A stretch of 6,554 bases of DNA, taken from Bacteroidales bacterium (GTDB lineage Bacteria; Bacteroidota; Bacteroidia; Bacteroidales; F082). Below the pieces are notes generated by a model. It was given only the letters and a program-made list of their open reading frames with translations. It ran no database searches and had not been told where the DNA came from. Each line of letters starts with the position of its first letter. Positions within the stretch are counted from its first letter, which is position 1. The stretch spans positions 1 through 6,554 of the forward strand of contig JADYZK010000354.1 in NCBI GenBank assembly GCA_020853175.1. Reading direction: 5' to 3'. The position numbers and the translations under genes were made by a program. This document shows, one piece after another, positions 1 to 5,607 of the stretch.

Positions 1-444
1 ACCGAAACCGCTCAGCCTGAGGCGGTGGCCGAACAAATAATGGCCACAACGGTGGATTCTGCCGGAAACAAAACCACGCAGATGGTTGATCCCGTGAAGG
101 AATTTGCCGATGCACGGGCAGATAGCGATGAAGTGTTTACTGTGGTTCAGGAAATGCCTGAGTATCCCGGCGGGACAGAAGCCATGATGAAGTTTTTGGC
201 TGACAACATTAAGTATCCTGCTCAAGCCATCAGAGACAGCATCCAAGGACGCGTATATATCAATTTTATTGTTGAGAAAAACGGTAGGATTTCCTCTGCT
301 AAGGTGCTTCGTGGCATTGGAGGCGGCTGCGATGAAGAGGCCGTGCGTGTAGTGGAATTGATGCCCAGCTGGATTCCCGGTAAGCAGCGTGGCGAAAATG
401 TGAGGGTGAGTTTCAATATACCCATCAAGTTCACTTTAGAGTAA
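1..444 (+). CDS. TonB C-terminal domain protein (energy transducer TonB-like), 5' truncated
   Basis: This is the C-terminal end of a TonB-family protein. The frame is open back to base 1 (it begins T-E-T-A-Q-P-E-A), so the GTG at 25 is probably an internal valine codon and the true start lies upstream of the window. Counting from base 1, residues 1-45 are a low-complexity, Ala/Asp/Glu-rich linker. Residues about 50-147 form the TonB C-terminal domain, seen as MPEYPGG, then IKYPAQAI, a GRVYINFIV strand, GRISSAKVLRG and a closing IPIKFTL strand. Known role of the family: the domain contacts TonB-dependent receptors in the outer membrane and passes on energy from ExbB/ExbD. Many Bacteroidota paralogues carry this domain on other membrane proteins, such as BlaR1-like peptidases, so the missing N-terminus decides which type this is. 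The gene ends in TAA and is followed by a strong terminator, so it closes its transcription unit. Confidence 0.9.
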   Translation, partial: TETAQPEAVAEQIMATTVDSAGNKTTQMVDPVKEFADARADSDEVFTVVQEMPEYPGGTEAMMKFLADNIKYPAQAIRDSIQGRVYINFIVEKNGRISSAKVLRGIGGGCDEEAVRVVELMPSWIPGKQRGENVRVSFNIPIKFTLE

Positions 445-453
445 AACTCATTC

Positions 454-498
454 GATTGGTGCTACTTACAACTTTCGGTAGCACCAATCCTTTTTTTT
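454..498 (+). terminator. Rho-independent terminator of the TonB-like gene
   Basis: A perfect 12-bp inverted repeat (GATTGGTGCTAC at 454-465 and GTAGCACCAATC at 478-489) encloses a 12-nt loop. One C and eight T residues (491-498) follow. It starts 9 nt after the TAA of the TonB-like gene. There is no matching T-run on the other strand, so it should act mainly on + strand transcription. Confidence 0.92.
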
Positions 499-573
499 GC
501 TGATGCAAAACATCCTTGAAGTATGAAAAACCGAAGTTTCTATGAAGTAGTGGATGAAAGTTAATCGTCCGCT

Positions 574-1209
574 TTACTTCTCCTCTACATGATCGGGAAT
601 TTCGGGAATCATCTCATCCAAACGACCTTCTTTATACAGCTGATTGTTGTAGATTCTCCGATTGCGCTCCAAACGACGCTGCAAGCGGGCCATATCATTG
701 AACAGGTCGTACAAAATTTGAACAGGGCCTTTAAAAGTCATGGGTGCCGGACGCACATACAGCAAAATATCTTTCAAATCCATGACGATGCTGCTGGTCA
801 GATCGGGTGCTTTGATGGGTTCCATGTGCGCAAAAAGATATTTAAACGTGGGCCAGTCGTAAAACGAACGCACCACTACCTCCTGCATCATCACGGTATC
901 TTTACGCAACAGAACAGTCCAGGGTTTGTCTTTTTCGTGGTCCCAAATCCTGTATTTGCGGATGCTGTAACCATAACCAACCACACTGAAATAAACGGTA
1001 TCGGTTTCAAAGGCGTGAAGCACAAAACGTCCTTCAGTATCGCTGATGGTGCCGCTACGGGTCATCCTACTGATGACATGCACGTTTTTTAAAGGCAATA
1101 AACTGTCGGCAGAAAGCACCCTGCCTTCAAGCAAGATGCGCTCCTGTTGGGCCATTCCCATGTTGATGGAAGCAAAAAACACACCAATGAAAACAATGAA
1201 ATAACGCAC
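574..1209 (-). CDS. Exported carboxypeptidase-regulatory-like domain protein
   Basis: A 211-residue protein with a GTG start. Residues 1-20 form a signal peptide: Arg2, a hydrophobic run FIVFIGVFFASI, then MGMA before QQ, so cleavage near Ala20 is likely. The GTG start is preferred because it gives a complete signal peptide, and no in-frame ATG lies between it and the upstream stop. Residues about 27-103 are a carboxypeptidase-regulatory-like beta-sandwich: LEGRVLSADSLLPLKNVHV, then GTISDTEGRFVL, then DTVYFSVVGYG. In Bacteroidota this fold usually heads SusC/TonB-dependent receptors, but here no plug or barrel follows. The rest (about 104-211) holds GPVQILYDLFND and a charged Arg/Glu-rich helix, and ends about 40 residues later. 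The product is probably periplasmic or attached to the outer membrane. The function is unknown; small stand-alone proteins of this architecture are common in the phylum. It stands alone and is divergent from ftsX. Confidence 0.85.
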   Translation of the reverse strand: MRYFIVFIGVFFASINMGMAQQERILLEGRVLSADSLLPLKNVHVISRMTRSGTISDTEGRFVLHAFETDTVYFSVVGYGYSIRKYRIWDHEKDKPWTVLLRKDTVMMQEVVVRSFYDWPTFKYLFAHMEPIKAPDLTSSIVMDLKDILLYVRPAPMTFKGPVQILYDLFNDMARLQRRLERNRRIYNNQLYKEGRLDEMIPEIPDHVEEK

Positions 1210-1226
1210 ATTTCCGGTTTGATTGG

Positions 1227-1234
1227 CGAAAGTA
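1227..1234 (-). promoter_or_regulatory. Candidate -7 box for the carboxypeptidase-regulatory-like gene
   Basis: Reading on the minus strand, TACTTTCG matches seven of eight positions of the Bacteroidota primary sigma-factor -7 consensus TAnnTTTG. It ends 17 nt before the GTG start, which would give a very short leader. No clear TTTG -33 element is visible at the usual spacing, so the call rests on the -7 box alone. Confidence 0.4.
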
Positions 1235-1487
1235 AGGCGATCTTGCCAATGTGGTCGCTTTTTCAGGATTAAAAATTGTTAAAGTACTGTTGGTTAATAC
1301 ATTTTGCGAAGGATTTAAAATTGGACGTTTTGAAGGACCAAAAAGATTTGATGATTTGAAAATTTAACCATCCAACCTTCAGGGCTTCAACATGAAGAGA
1401 TTTGGGGATGGGGCTCTGTCCAACAGCCAATAGTTAGAAGTCGAAGACCACTTTCCGACATCCGCGAATGTTTTCAATGCTTTTTTG

Positions 1488-1495
1488 TAACTTCG
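1488..1495 (+). promoter_or_regulatory. Candidate -7 box for ftsX
   Basis: TAACTTCG matches seven of eight positions of the Bacteroidota -7 consensus TAnnTTTG and ends 17 nt before the ATG at 1513. It lies inside the longer reading frame that opens at ATG 1468, which argues that translation really starts at 1513. No convincing -33 TTTG is present at about 19-20 nt spacing. Confidence 0.4.
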
Positions 1496-1512
1496 CCCGA
1501 TCATTCAAAACT

Positions 1513-2397
1513 ATGCCGCTCAACGAAGAAAAATTTACACAACGTAAGCTCACCGGCTCCTACATTACCTCGGTAGTCAGCATTACTTTGGTGTTGTTCA
1601 CCATTGGTTTATTTGGCATTATCATCCTCAATGCGAACAAGTTATCCGACCTCATAAAAGAGAATATCGGTTTTGAAATTATTTTAAAAGATGGCGTTCG
1701 TGAGGCAGGAATTATTCAGTTGCAGAAACTTCTCGATGCCAACCCCCATGTGAAATCCACCTACTACATCACCAAAGAAGAAGCCACAAAACGCTTGTCG
1801 GAGGACTTGGGTGAAGATTTTATTCAATGGCTTGGAGAAGATGAAAACCCTTTGTTGCCAACCATCGAGGTGCGTTTTAGGGCAGAATGGGGCAACAGCG
1901 ACAGTCTCGCGATGATTGAGCAAAAACTGTTGCAAAACACTGATGTTAAAGAGGTTTACTACCAAAAATCACTTGTTGATTTGATCAATCAAAACATACG
2001 GCGCATCGCGTTGGTGTTGTTTGTATTTGTTGTTTTGCTGCTTACCATTGCCATTGCTTTAATCAACAATACCATTCGTTTATCGGTGTATGCCAAGCGA
2101 TTTTTAATTAGAAGTATGCAGTTGGTAGGCGCCACCGAGGGCTTTATCCGCCGACCTTTTGTCATTACCGGCATCGTGCAAGGCCTTATTGGTGCTGTAT
2201 TTGCCTCACTTTTACTTTCGCTGATGTTGTATGTCGGCCTTCGGTCTATCCCCGAAATGGCGCAACTACAAGATTATACCCTGCTCGGTGTTTTATTTGC
2301 CGTTTTGTTGCTTTTGGGTATGCTTCTTACAGGAGTTTCAACTTTTTTTGCCCTTCGAAAATTCCTGCGATCCAGCACGGATAAGCTGTTTGTTTAA
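1513..2397 (+). CDS. ftsX: Cell division ABC-transporter permease FtsX
   Basis: FtsX is the inner-membrane partner of the ATPase FtsE. In the family, FtsEX couples ATP use at the division site to activation of peptidoglycan hydrolases. From ATG 1513 the protein has 294 residues with the full four-helix layout: cytoplasmic start EEKFTQRKLTGSY (5-17), TM1 about 17-39, an extracytoplasmic domain about 45-160 with DANPHVKSTYYITKEEA (75-91), TM2 163-184, TM3 217-243 and TM4 256-282. Between TM2 and TM3 lies the hallmark IRLSVYAKRFLIRSMQLVGA (188-207). The frame also opens at ATG 1468, giving 15 more residues (MFSMLFCNFARSFKT), but these look unlike family N-termini and overlap the promoter box, so 1513 is preferred. 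No ftsE is adjacent; the two genes are often separate in Bacteroidota. A hairpin terminator follows directly, so ftsX appears to be a single-gene unit. Confidence 0.93.
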   Translation: MPLNEEKFTQRKLTGSYITSVVSITLVLFTIGLFGIIILNANKLSDLIKENIGFEIILKDGVREAGIIQLQKLLDANPHVKSTYYITKEEATKRLSEDLGEDFIQWLGEDENPLLPTIEVRFRAEWGNSDSLAMIEQKLLQNTDVKEVYYQKSLVDLINQNIRRIALVLFVFVVLLLTIAIALINNTIRLSVYAKRFLIRSMQLVGATEGFIRRPFVITGIVQGLIGAVFASLLLSLMLYVGLRSIPEMAQLQDYTLLGVLFAVLLLLGMLLTGVSTFFALRKFLRSSTDKLFV

Positions 2398-2405
2398 TGG
2401 CTTTT

Positions 2406-2432
2406 GGTCTCGTCTTGAGACGAGAGCTTTTT
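2406..2432 (+). terminator. Hairpin terminator after ftsX
   Basis: A perfect 7-bp stem (TCTCGTC at 2408-2414, GACGAGA at 2419-2425) with a TTGA tetraloop is extended by one mismatch and a G-C pair. It is followed by GC and five T residues (2428-2432). It starts 8 nt after the ftsX stop. On the minus strand the hairpin is not followed by a T-run, so it would not efficiently end the convergent endonuclease-like transcript. Confidence 0.72.
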
Positions 2433-2498
2433 ACTTTTGGCTCATTTGCAAGTTTAAACAAAACATCTTTGCATCTTCAAAACCTACAAACCGAATCT

Positions 2499-3563
2499 TT
2501 ATTGAAGCAAAATCTTTATCCTTACCGGATGATGGTCGCTATGTGCAAAATCCAAGTCAATGGTTTCTAATGAAAGCGTGCTGATGTTGGGCGAAGTGAT
2601 AAAAAAGTCAATGGTCGTCGTCGTGTTGTCGCCTTTGCGATAAGCTTTTACAAGATTTCTATTACTGGGAACGGAGGCATCAAAGTTGAATTTCCAGCCG
2701 ACGGGTAAAAAGTCGGAAGCAAATTTCACTGCAGCAGGGGCGAACACATGACCGTTATACCCGCTCTCCGGCCTCATATTGGGTGGATTCATATTCCAGT
2801 CGCCCCCAGCCACCACGTAATTGCCCAATTCGTATTCACGCAACATTTTGTCGTGGATAATCTGCAACTCTTGATCCATCAAACGCTGATTTTCGATGAA
2901 AGCTGAGTTGTGGGTGTTCAAAACCACCAGCTCACGTCCTTCTCCAAGGCTGAAACGTGTTTCGATGAAACAGCGATCCAGAAGAAACATACGGTCGGGC
3001 CAGCTGGCAATGAGGGGGTATGCATAACGTCGGCTCAAGCGCGGTTCAAAGCGCGAAAGGCTCATCATTCCGGCATTCACATGGCCCATCGGCGCAGTGA
3101 GTGGCACGGGAACAAACGGAACCAAATAGTTGATGGCAGTTACATAATTGAATTGGGGCAAGGCGTAGGCGATTTCGGTGCTTTCATCCATATCGTAACT
3201 TCTTTTGGCTTTAAAATCAACTTCTTGCAACAGCCAAAAATCAGCCGATGGCTGCGATTGCATAAAATGGGTGATGCCTTTCATATATTCCATGGTAAGG
3301 TCATGGGTGGCTCGTGTTGATTTTCCTCCGTCATAGAAAAAGTCCATCTCTTTTCCCAATCCGGCATAGCCGATGTTCCAGCTGATCAGCTCGATAGCGT
3401 TGTCATGCAGTATGCTTTGGTTTTTACGAATAATTTGCAACTCCTCGGTAGCAAGTGGCATAAAATCCTTGGTGTTGATGTAAAACAGAAAGATGCCCAG
3501 CAGTAAAGCAACAATAATAATGAGACCTACAACGGCTTGCAACATGGTTTTTAGGATTTTCAT
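2499..3563 (-). CDS. Membrane-anchored endonuclease/exonuclease/phosphatase family protein
   Basis: A 354-residue metal-dependent phosphodiesterase of the DNase I/APE1-like fold. The N-terminus (MKILKTMLQ, then a hydrophobic segment about 10-28) reads as a signal anchor, or less likely a cleaved signal. This would put the enzyme domain (about 57-353) on the periplasmic side. Family residues are visible in order: Asn63 in ELISWNIG, the metal-binding Glu114 in WLLQEVD, NTHNS (216-220), Asp255 and Asn257 in GGDWNMNP, Asp319 in TIDFF, and the catalytic Asp343-His344 in SDHHP near the C-terminus. The full set suggests an active enzyme. The fold covers nucleases, phosphoinositide and sphingomyelin phosphodiesterases and other phosphatases, and the substrate cannot be read from sequence. 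The ATG at 3563 is supported by the anchor segment and by a promoter-like box 28 nt upstream. It converges on ftsX and lies downstream of the histidine kinase gene on the same strand, across a 134-nt spacer with a repeat array. Confidence 0.88.
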   Translation of the reverse strand: MKILKTMLQAVVGLIIIVALLLGIFLFYINTKDFMPLATEELQIIRKNQSILHDNAIELISWNIGYAGLGKEMDFFYDGGKSTRATHDLTMEYMKGITHFMQSQPSADFWLLQEVDFKAKRSYDMDESTEIAYALPQFNYVTAINYLVPFVPVPLTAPMGHVNAGMMSLSRFEPRLSRRYAYPLIASWPDRMFLLDRCFIETRFSLGEGRELVVLNTHNSAFIENQRLMDQELQIIHDKMLREYELGNYVVAGGDWNMNPPNMRPESGYNGHVFAPAAVKFASDFLPVGWKFNFDASVPSNRNLVKAYRKGDNTTTTIDFFITSPNISTLSLETIDLDFAHSDHHPVRIKILLQ

Positions 3564-3591
3564 AAGGCTATATTCATGACTTTAATGCGGA

Positions 3592-3599
3592 TAAAAGTA
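3592..3599 (-). promoter_or_regulatory. Candidate -7 box for the endonuclease-like gene
   Basis: On the minus strand TACTTTTA fits TAnnTTTG except at the last base. It ends 28 nt before the ATG. The identical octamer lies upstream of the histidine kinase gene. The expected -33 region falls at the edge of the heptamer repeat array and shows no clear TTTG, so the call is weak. Confidence 0.38.
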
Positions 3600-3609
3600 G
3601 GTTTTTTTA

Positions 3610-3665
3610 GTGAACGGTGATCAGTGATCTGTGAACTGTGATCTGTCATCAGTGAGCGGTGTGTG
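3610..3665. repeat. Tandem heptanucleotide repeat array, about 8 degenerate copies
   Basis: Fifty-six bases read in strict 7-base steps as eight degenerate copies with consensus GTGANCN on the + strand. Units include gtgaacg, gtgatca, gtgatct (twice), gtgaact and gtgagcg; the sixth and eighth copies are the most diverged. The period is unbroken, with no insertions. The array sits between the histidine kinase stop and the promoter region of the endonuclease-like gene. Partial complementarity (GATCA-type words) could let the transcript fold. It is not a CRISPR array: the units are far too short and have no spacers. Confidence 0.8.
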
Positions 3666-3697
3666 CGCCAGCAACCCGAAACCTCCGAACTTTAAAC

Positions 3698-5209
3698 CTA
3701 GACTTTTTTGGTGTGCTTTTTCAATACGATGCGAAAGGTGGTACCTTCGTTGAGGATGGAGCTTTTTACAAATATTTTGCCTTTGTGATAATCTTTGATA
3801 ATGCGTTTGGCTAAAGTGAGGCCCAAACCCCAGCCGCGTTTCTTGCTGGTGAATCCGGGTTGAAACACTGAGCCGATGGCCGATTTGGGGATTCCTTTTC
3901 CGTTGTCGGTAATGTCTAAAAGTGCCAATTCGCCTTCGGTTTTTAGGGTAAGGGTTATTTTTCCTGTTCCGTTCATGGCATCAATGGCATTTTTGCAGAG
4001 GTTTTCAATCACCCACTGGAAAAGTGCTTCGTTCAGGGGTACCATAAAGGATTCCTGACGGGGGATGTCAAGAATATAAGAGATTTTTTTTGAAGTGCGC
4101 GGTCGCAGGTAAGCTACCGTTTCTTCTAACAATGGCACAAGGTTAATGGGCTCAAGCACAGGCGTGGAGCCTATTTTTGAAAAGCGTTCGGTGATGGTTT
4201 CCAACCGATCCACATCGCGCTCCATTTCAAGTATGCCTTCAAATGGTTTTTCTTCCATCTTCAGCAGCTCAATCCAGGCGATGAGACTCGAAAGTGGCGT
4301 GCCGATTTGGTGCGCAGTTTCTTTGGCCATGCCGGCCCACACTTGGTTTTGCTCCGCTTTTCGGGCATAGCTGAACAGCAAATAGGCGATGAGCAGAAAC
4401 AAAGCAATGATGAAAATTTGCATCAAAGGAAAAAACTGCATTTTGAGCAACAGTGCCGAGCTTTTATAAAAGATGAACGTCTTACCTTGGTCGAGAAAAC
4501 TCACTTCAATGGGGGTGTTTTCCGAACGCATCAGCGCGATTTGTTCTTGCCAAAAGCTGCTGTCGTTGCTTAAAGGCACGTCTAAGTTGCCATATTGCAA
4601 CACGTTGGTTCCGGTGCTGTCGGTAATGATTACCGGAACGCTGGAAGCATTGGAGGCAATGTCGGTAAGAAAAGAAGTCACCAAATCGTTGAGCACCTCT
4701 TTCAAATCGCTGAAGATATTCGACTCGCGGTAGTACAACAGTTGTTTGGTGTCGCTGATGGGAATCGGGCTGTAGTCCGAAAAGTAGGCTTTGAACTCTC
4801 CCTCAAACACTGTTTGGTTTTCAAAACGATGGTCTAAATTTTGCCTTTCGGTGATGTTTCCTTTTTGATCCACAATGATGACCGGGATGCTGGTATTGTT
4901 GCTGATGATTTCGAGGTAAAAGCCAAATTCATCTTCGAGCGAGCCGCTCAGTACTTTTTGGTAGGTCTTGGCCAGCAATTCAACCCGTTCGCGTTCTTGT
5001 TGCCGCAGCTCGATGAAAAAACTTTCTTGGTAGCGCATCAAACTTGCCCTTCTTTCAACGGCGTCGGCCCAGGTGCGCACCTGGTTTCGCTCTTCGTTGG
5101 CAAACTGATTCACCAAATCATTGGTGTAATAAATGGACGCACTAATGATGACTAACGCAGCGGTAGCCAACACAATCTTCCAACGTTTTTTGCGGGTATA
5201 GAGGTTCAC
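3698..5209 (-). CDS. Membrane sensor histidine kinase with duplicated sensor module
   Basis: A transmembrane histidine kinase that should autophosphorylate and pass phosphate to a response regulator not present here. The GTG at 5209 gives 503 residues starting MNLYTRKKRWKI. The frame extends to a TTG at 5230 (seven more residues), but the shorter start puts basic residues directly before TM1, so I prefer it. Layout from the GTG: TM1 about 11-30; extracytoplasmic region about 31-253; TM2 about 255-281; H-box with His300 in KETAHQIGTPLSSL; N-box with Asn403 and Asn407 in VIENLCKNAIDAM; G1 box DNGKGIP with Asp435; F-box FQPGFTSK; G2 box GWGLGL (460-465). The ATPase domain is complete, so it should be active. 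The sensor region holds two similar modules (SIPVIIVDQKG near 107-117, SVPVIITDSTG near 190-200). No HAMP or PAS domain fits in the roughly 19 residues between TM2 and the His. The ligand is unknown. The endonuclease-like gene follows on the same strand. Confidence 0.92.
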   Translation of the reverse strand: MNLYTRKKRWKIVLATAALVIISASIYYTNDLVNQFANEERNQVRTWADAVERRASLMRYQESFFIELRQQERERVELLAKTYQKVLSGSLEDEFGFYLEIISNNTSIPVIIVDQKGNITERQNLDHRFENQTVFEGEFKAYFSDYSPIPISDTKQLLYYRESNIFSDLKEVLNDLVTSFLTDIASNASSVPVIITDSTGTNVLQYGNLDVPLSNDSSFWQEQIALMRSENTPIEVSFLDQGKTFIFYKSSALLLKMQFFPLMQIFIIALFLLIAYLLFSYARKAEQNQVWAGMAKETAHQIGTPLSSLIAWIELLKMEEKPFEGILEMERDVDRLETITERFSKIGSTPVLEPINLVPLLEETVAYLRPRTSKKISYILDIPRQESFMVPLNEALFQWVIENLCKNAIDAMNGTGKITLTLKTEGELALLDITDNGKGIPKSAIGSVFQPGFTSKKRGWGLGLTLAKRIIKDYHKGKIFVKSSILNEGTTFRIVLKKHTKKV

Positions 5210-5244
5210 GGTTTGGGTTTTTATTTCCAACGTATCCGAAACGG

Positions 5245-5252
5245 TAAAAGTA
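5245..5252 (-). promoter_or_regulatory. Candidate -7 box for the histidine kinase gene
   Basis: On the minus strand TACTTTTA matches seven of eight bases of TAnnTTTG. It ends 14 nt before the TTG at 5230 and 35 nt before the preferred GTG at 5209. A TTTATAA about 20 nt upstream is a poor match to a -33 TTTG. The placement leaves little leader for the TTG start, which mildly favours the GTG. Confidence 0.4.
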
Positions 5253-5470
5253 TGATTTTATTTGGGTATGCGTTATAAAGATGTGTGGTGCTGCATCATG
5301 TTGCTATAGTCCGGTTTGGGCTGCTGCATCTAAGTAAGTTTCAAAAGACTGCATGATTTTCAGCCGAATACAAAATAAATCCTTTAAAAAATGATGAAAT
5401 GTCGTTTTTATTTTGTTACTTTCGCTAAAAGAATGAACTGTTTAAATAAACACATTTTTCATTCTGGGAT

Positions 5471-5493
5471 ATAATTCCAAAAAGCGGAATTAT
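5471..5493. repeat. Inverted repeat in the upstream region of the secreted protein gene
   Basis: ATAATTCC (5471-5478) and GGAATTAT (5486-5493) form a perfect 8-bp inverted repeat around a 7-nt loop (aaaaagc). Only three T residues follow, and no gene ends nearby on +, so a terminator role is doubtful. It could be an operator half-site pair, since a 7-nt gap puts the half-sites about 1.5 helical turns apart centre to centre. Confidence 0.5.
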
Positions 5494-5576
5494 TTTATCA
5501 AAATATTGGTGTTAAAATAGTTTAATCCATTAAATATTATATATATACGTTATTTGGAACAGTTTAGGTACTACTT

Positions 5577-5607
5577 TTTGTTCAATGACGTGAATATGAT
5601 ACTTTGA
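5577..5607 (+). promoter_or_regulatory. Candidate promoter of the secreted protein gene
   Basis: TTTG at 5577-5580 is followed by a 19-nt spacer and then TACTTTGA at 5600-5607. This resembles the Bacteroidota promoter pattern of a TTTG -33 box and a TAnnTTTG -7 box at 19-20 nt spacing, although the -7 box is one base short of the consensus. It is the only candidate in the window with both elements well spaced. It would give a leader of about 100 nt before the ATG at 5714. Confidence 0.5.

Larger units (their letters stand above)
1210..1512. other. Divergent intergenic region, no gene seen
   Basis: About 300 bases separate the minus-strand carboxypeptidase-regulatory-like gene from ftsX. Each end carries a TAnnTTTG-like box facing its gene. 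The middle is A/T-rich, with several TTTGA and TTGAA words. A small CTTCA-aca-TGAAG hairpin is visible at about 1384-1396. No RNA gene, transposon remnant or coding frame of useful length was recognised. Confidence 0.6.

Noticed and set aside
25..27. GTG at 25 as the start of the TonB-like gene
   Set aside because: The frame is open from base 1 and the protein before the domain looks like a linker, with no signal or membrane anchor. The codon is most likely internal.
589..1092. A 167-residue open frame on the + strand
   Set aside because: It lies wholly antisense to the exported carboxypeptidase-regulatory-like gene, which has a signal peptide and a recognisable domain. The + frame product has no recognisable features.
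1394..1435. A 13-codon frame (MKRFGDGALSNSQ) in the intergenic region
   Set aside because: It is too short, with no start context, promoter or similarity to support it.
1425..1465. A possible second, decayed heptamer array upstream of ftsX
   Set aside because: Words such as GTCGAAG and TCCGACA recur loosely, but no consistent 7-base register could be held over more than two units.
2231..2584. A 117-residue + strand frame spanning the ftsX end and the ftsX/endonuclease spacer
   Set aside because: It overlaps the last membrane helix of ftsX in another frame, runs through the terminator hairpin and ends inside the minus-strand gene. Its composition looks like a frame shadow.
2910..3320. A 136-residue + strand frame
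   Set aside because: It is antisense to the catalytic region of the endonuclease/phosphatase-fold gene, whose motifs are intact.
3610..3665. The GTGANCN array as a CRISPR
   Set aside because: The repeat unit is 7 bases, directly adjacent copies have no spacers, and no cas gene is present.
4841..5155. Several + strand frames of 60-104 residues across 3876-5155
   Set aside because: All are antisense to the histidine kinase, which has complete catalytic boxes. None shows a start context or domain.
5471..5496. The 8-bp hairpin as an intrinsic terminator
   Set aside because: The stem is mostly A/T, only three T residues follow, and no + strand gene ends upstream of it.
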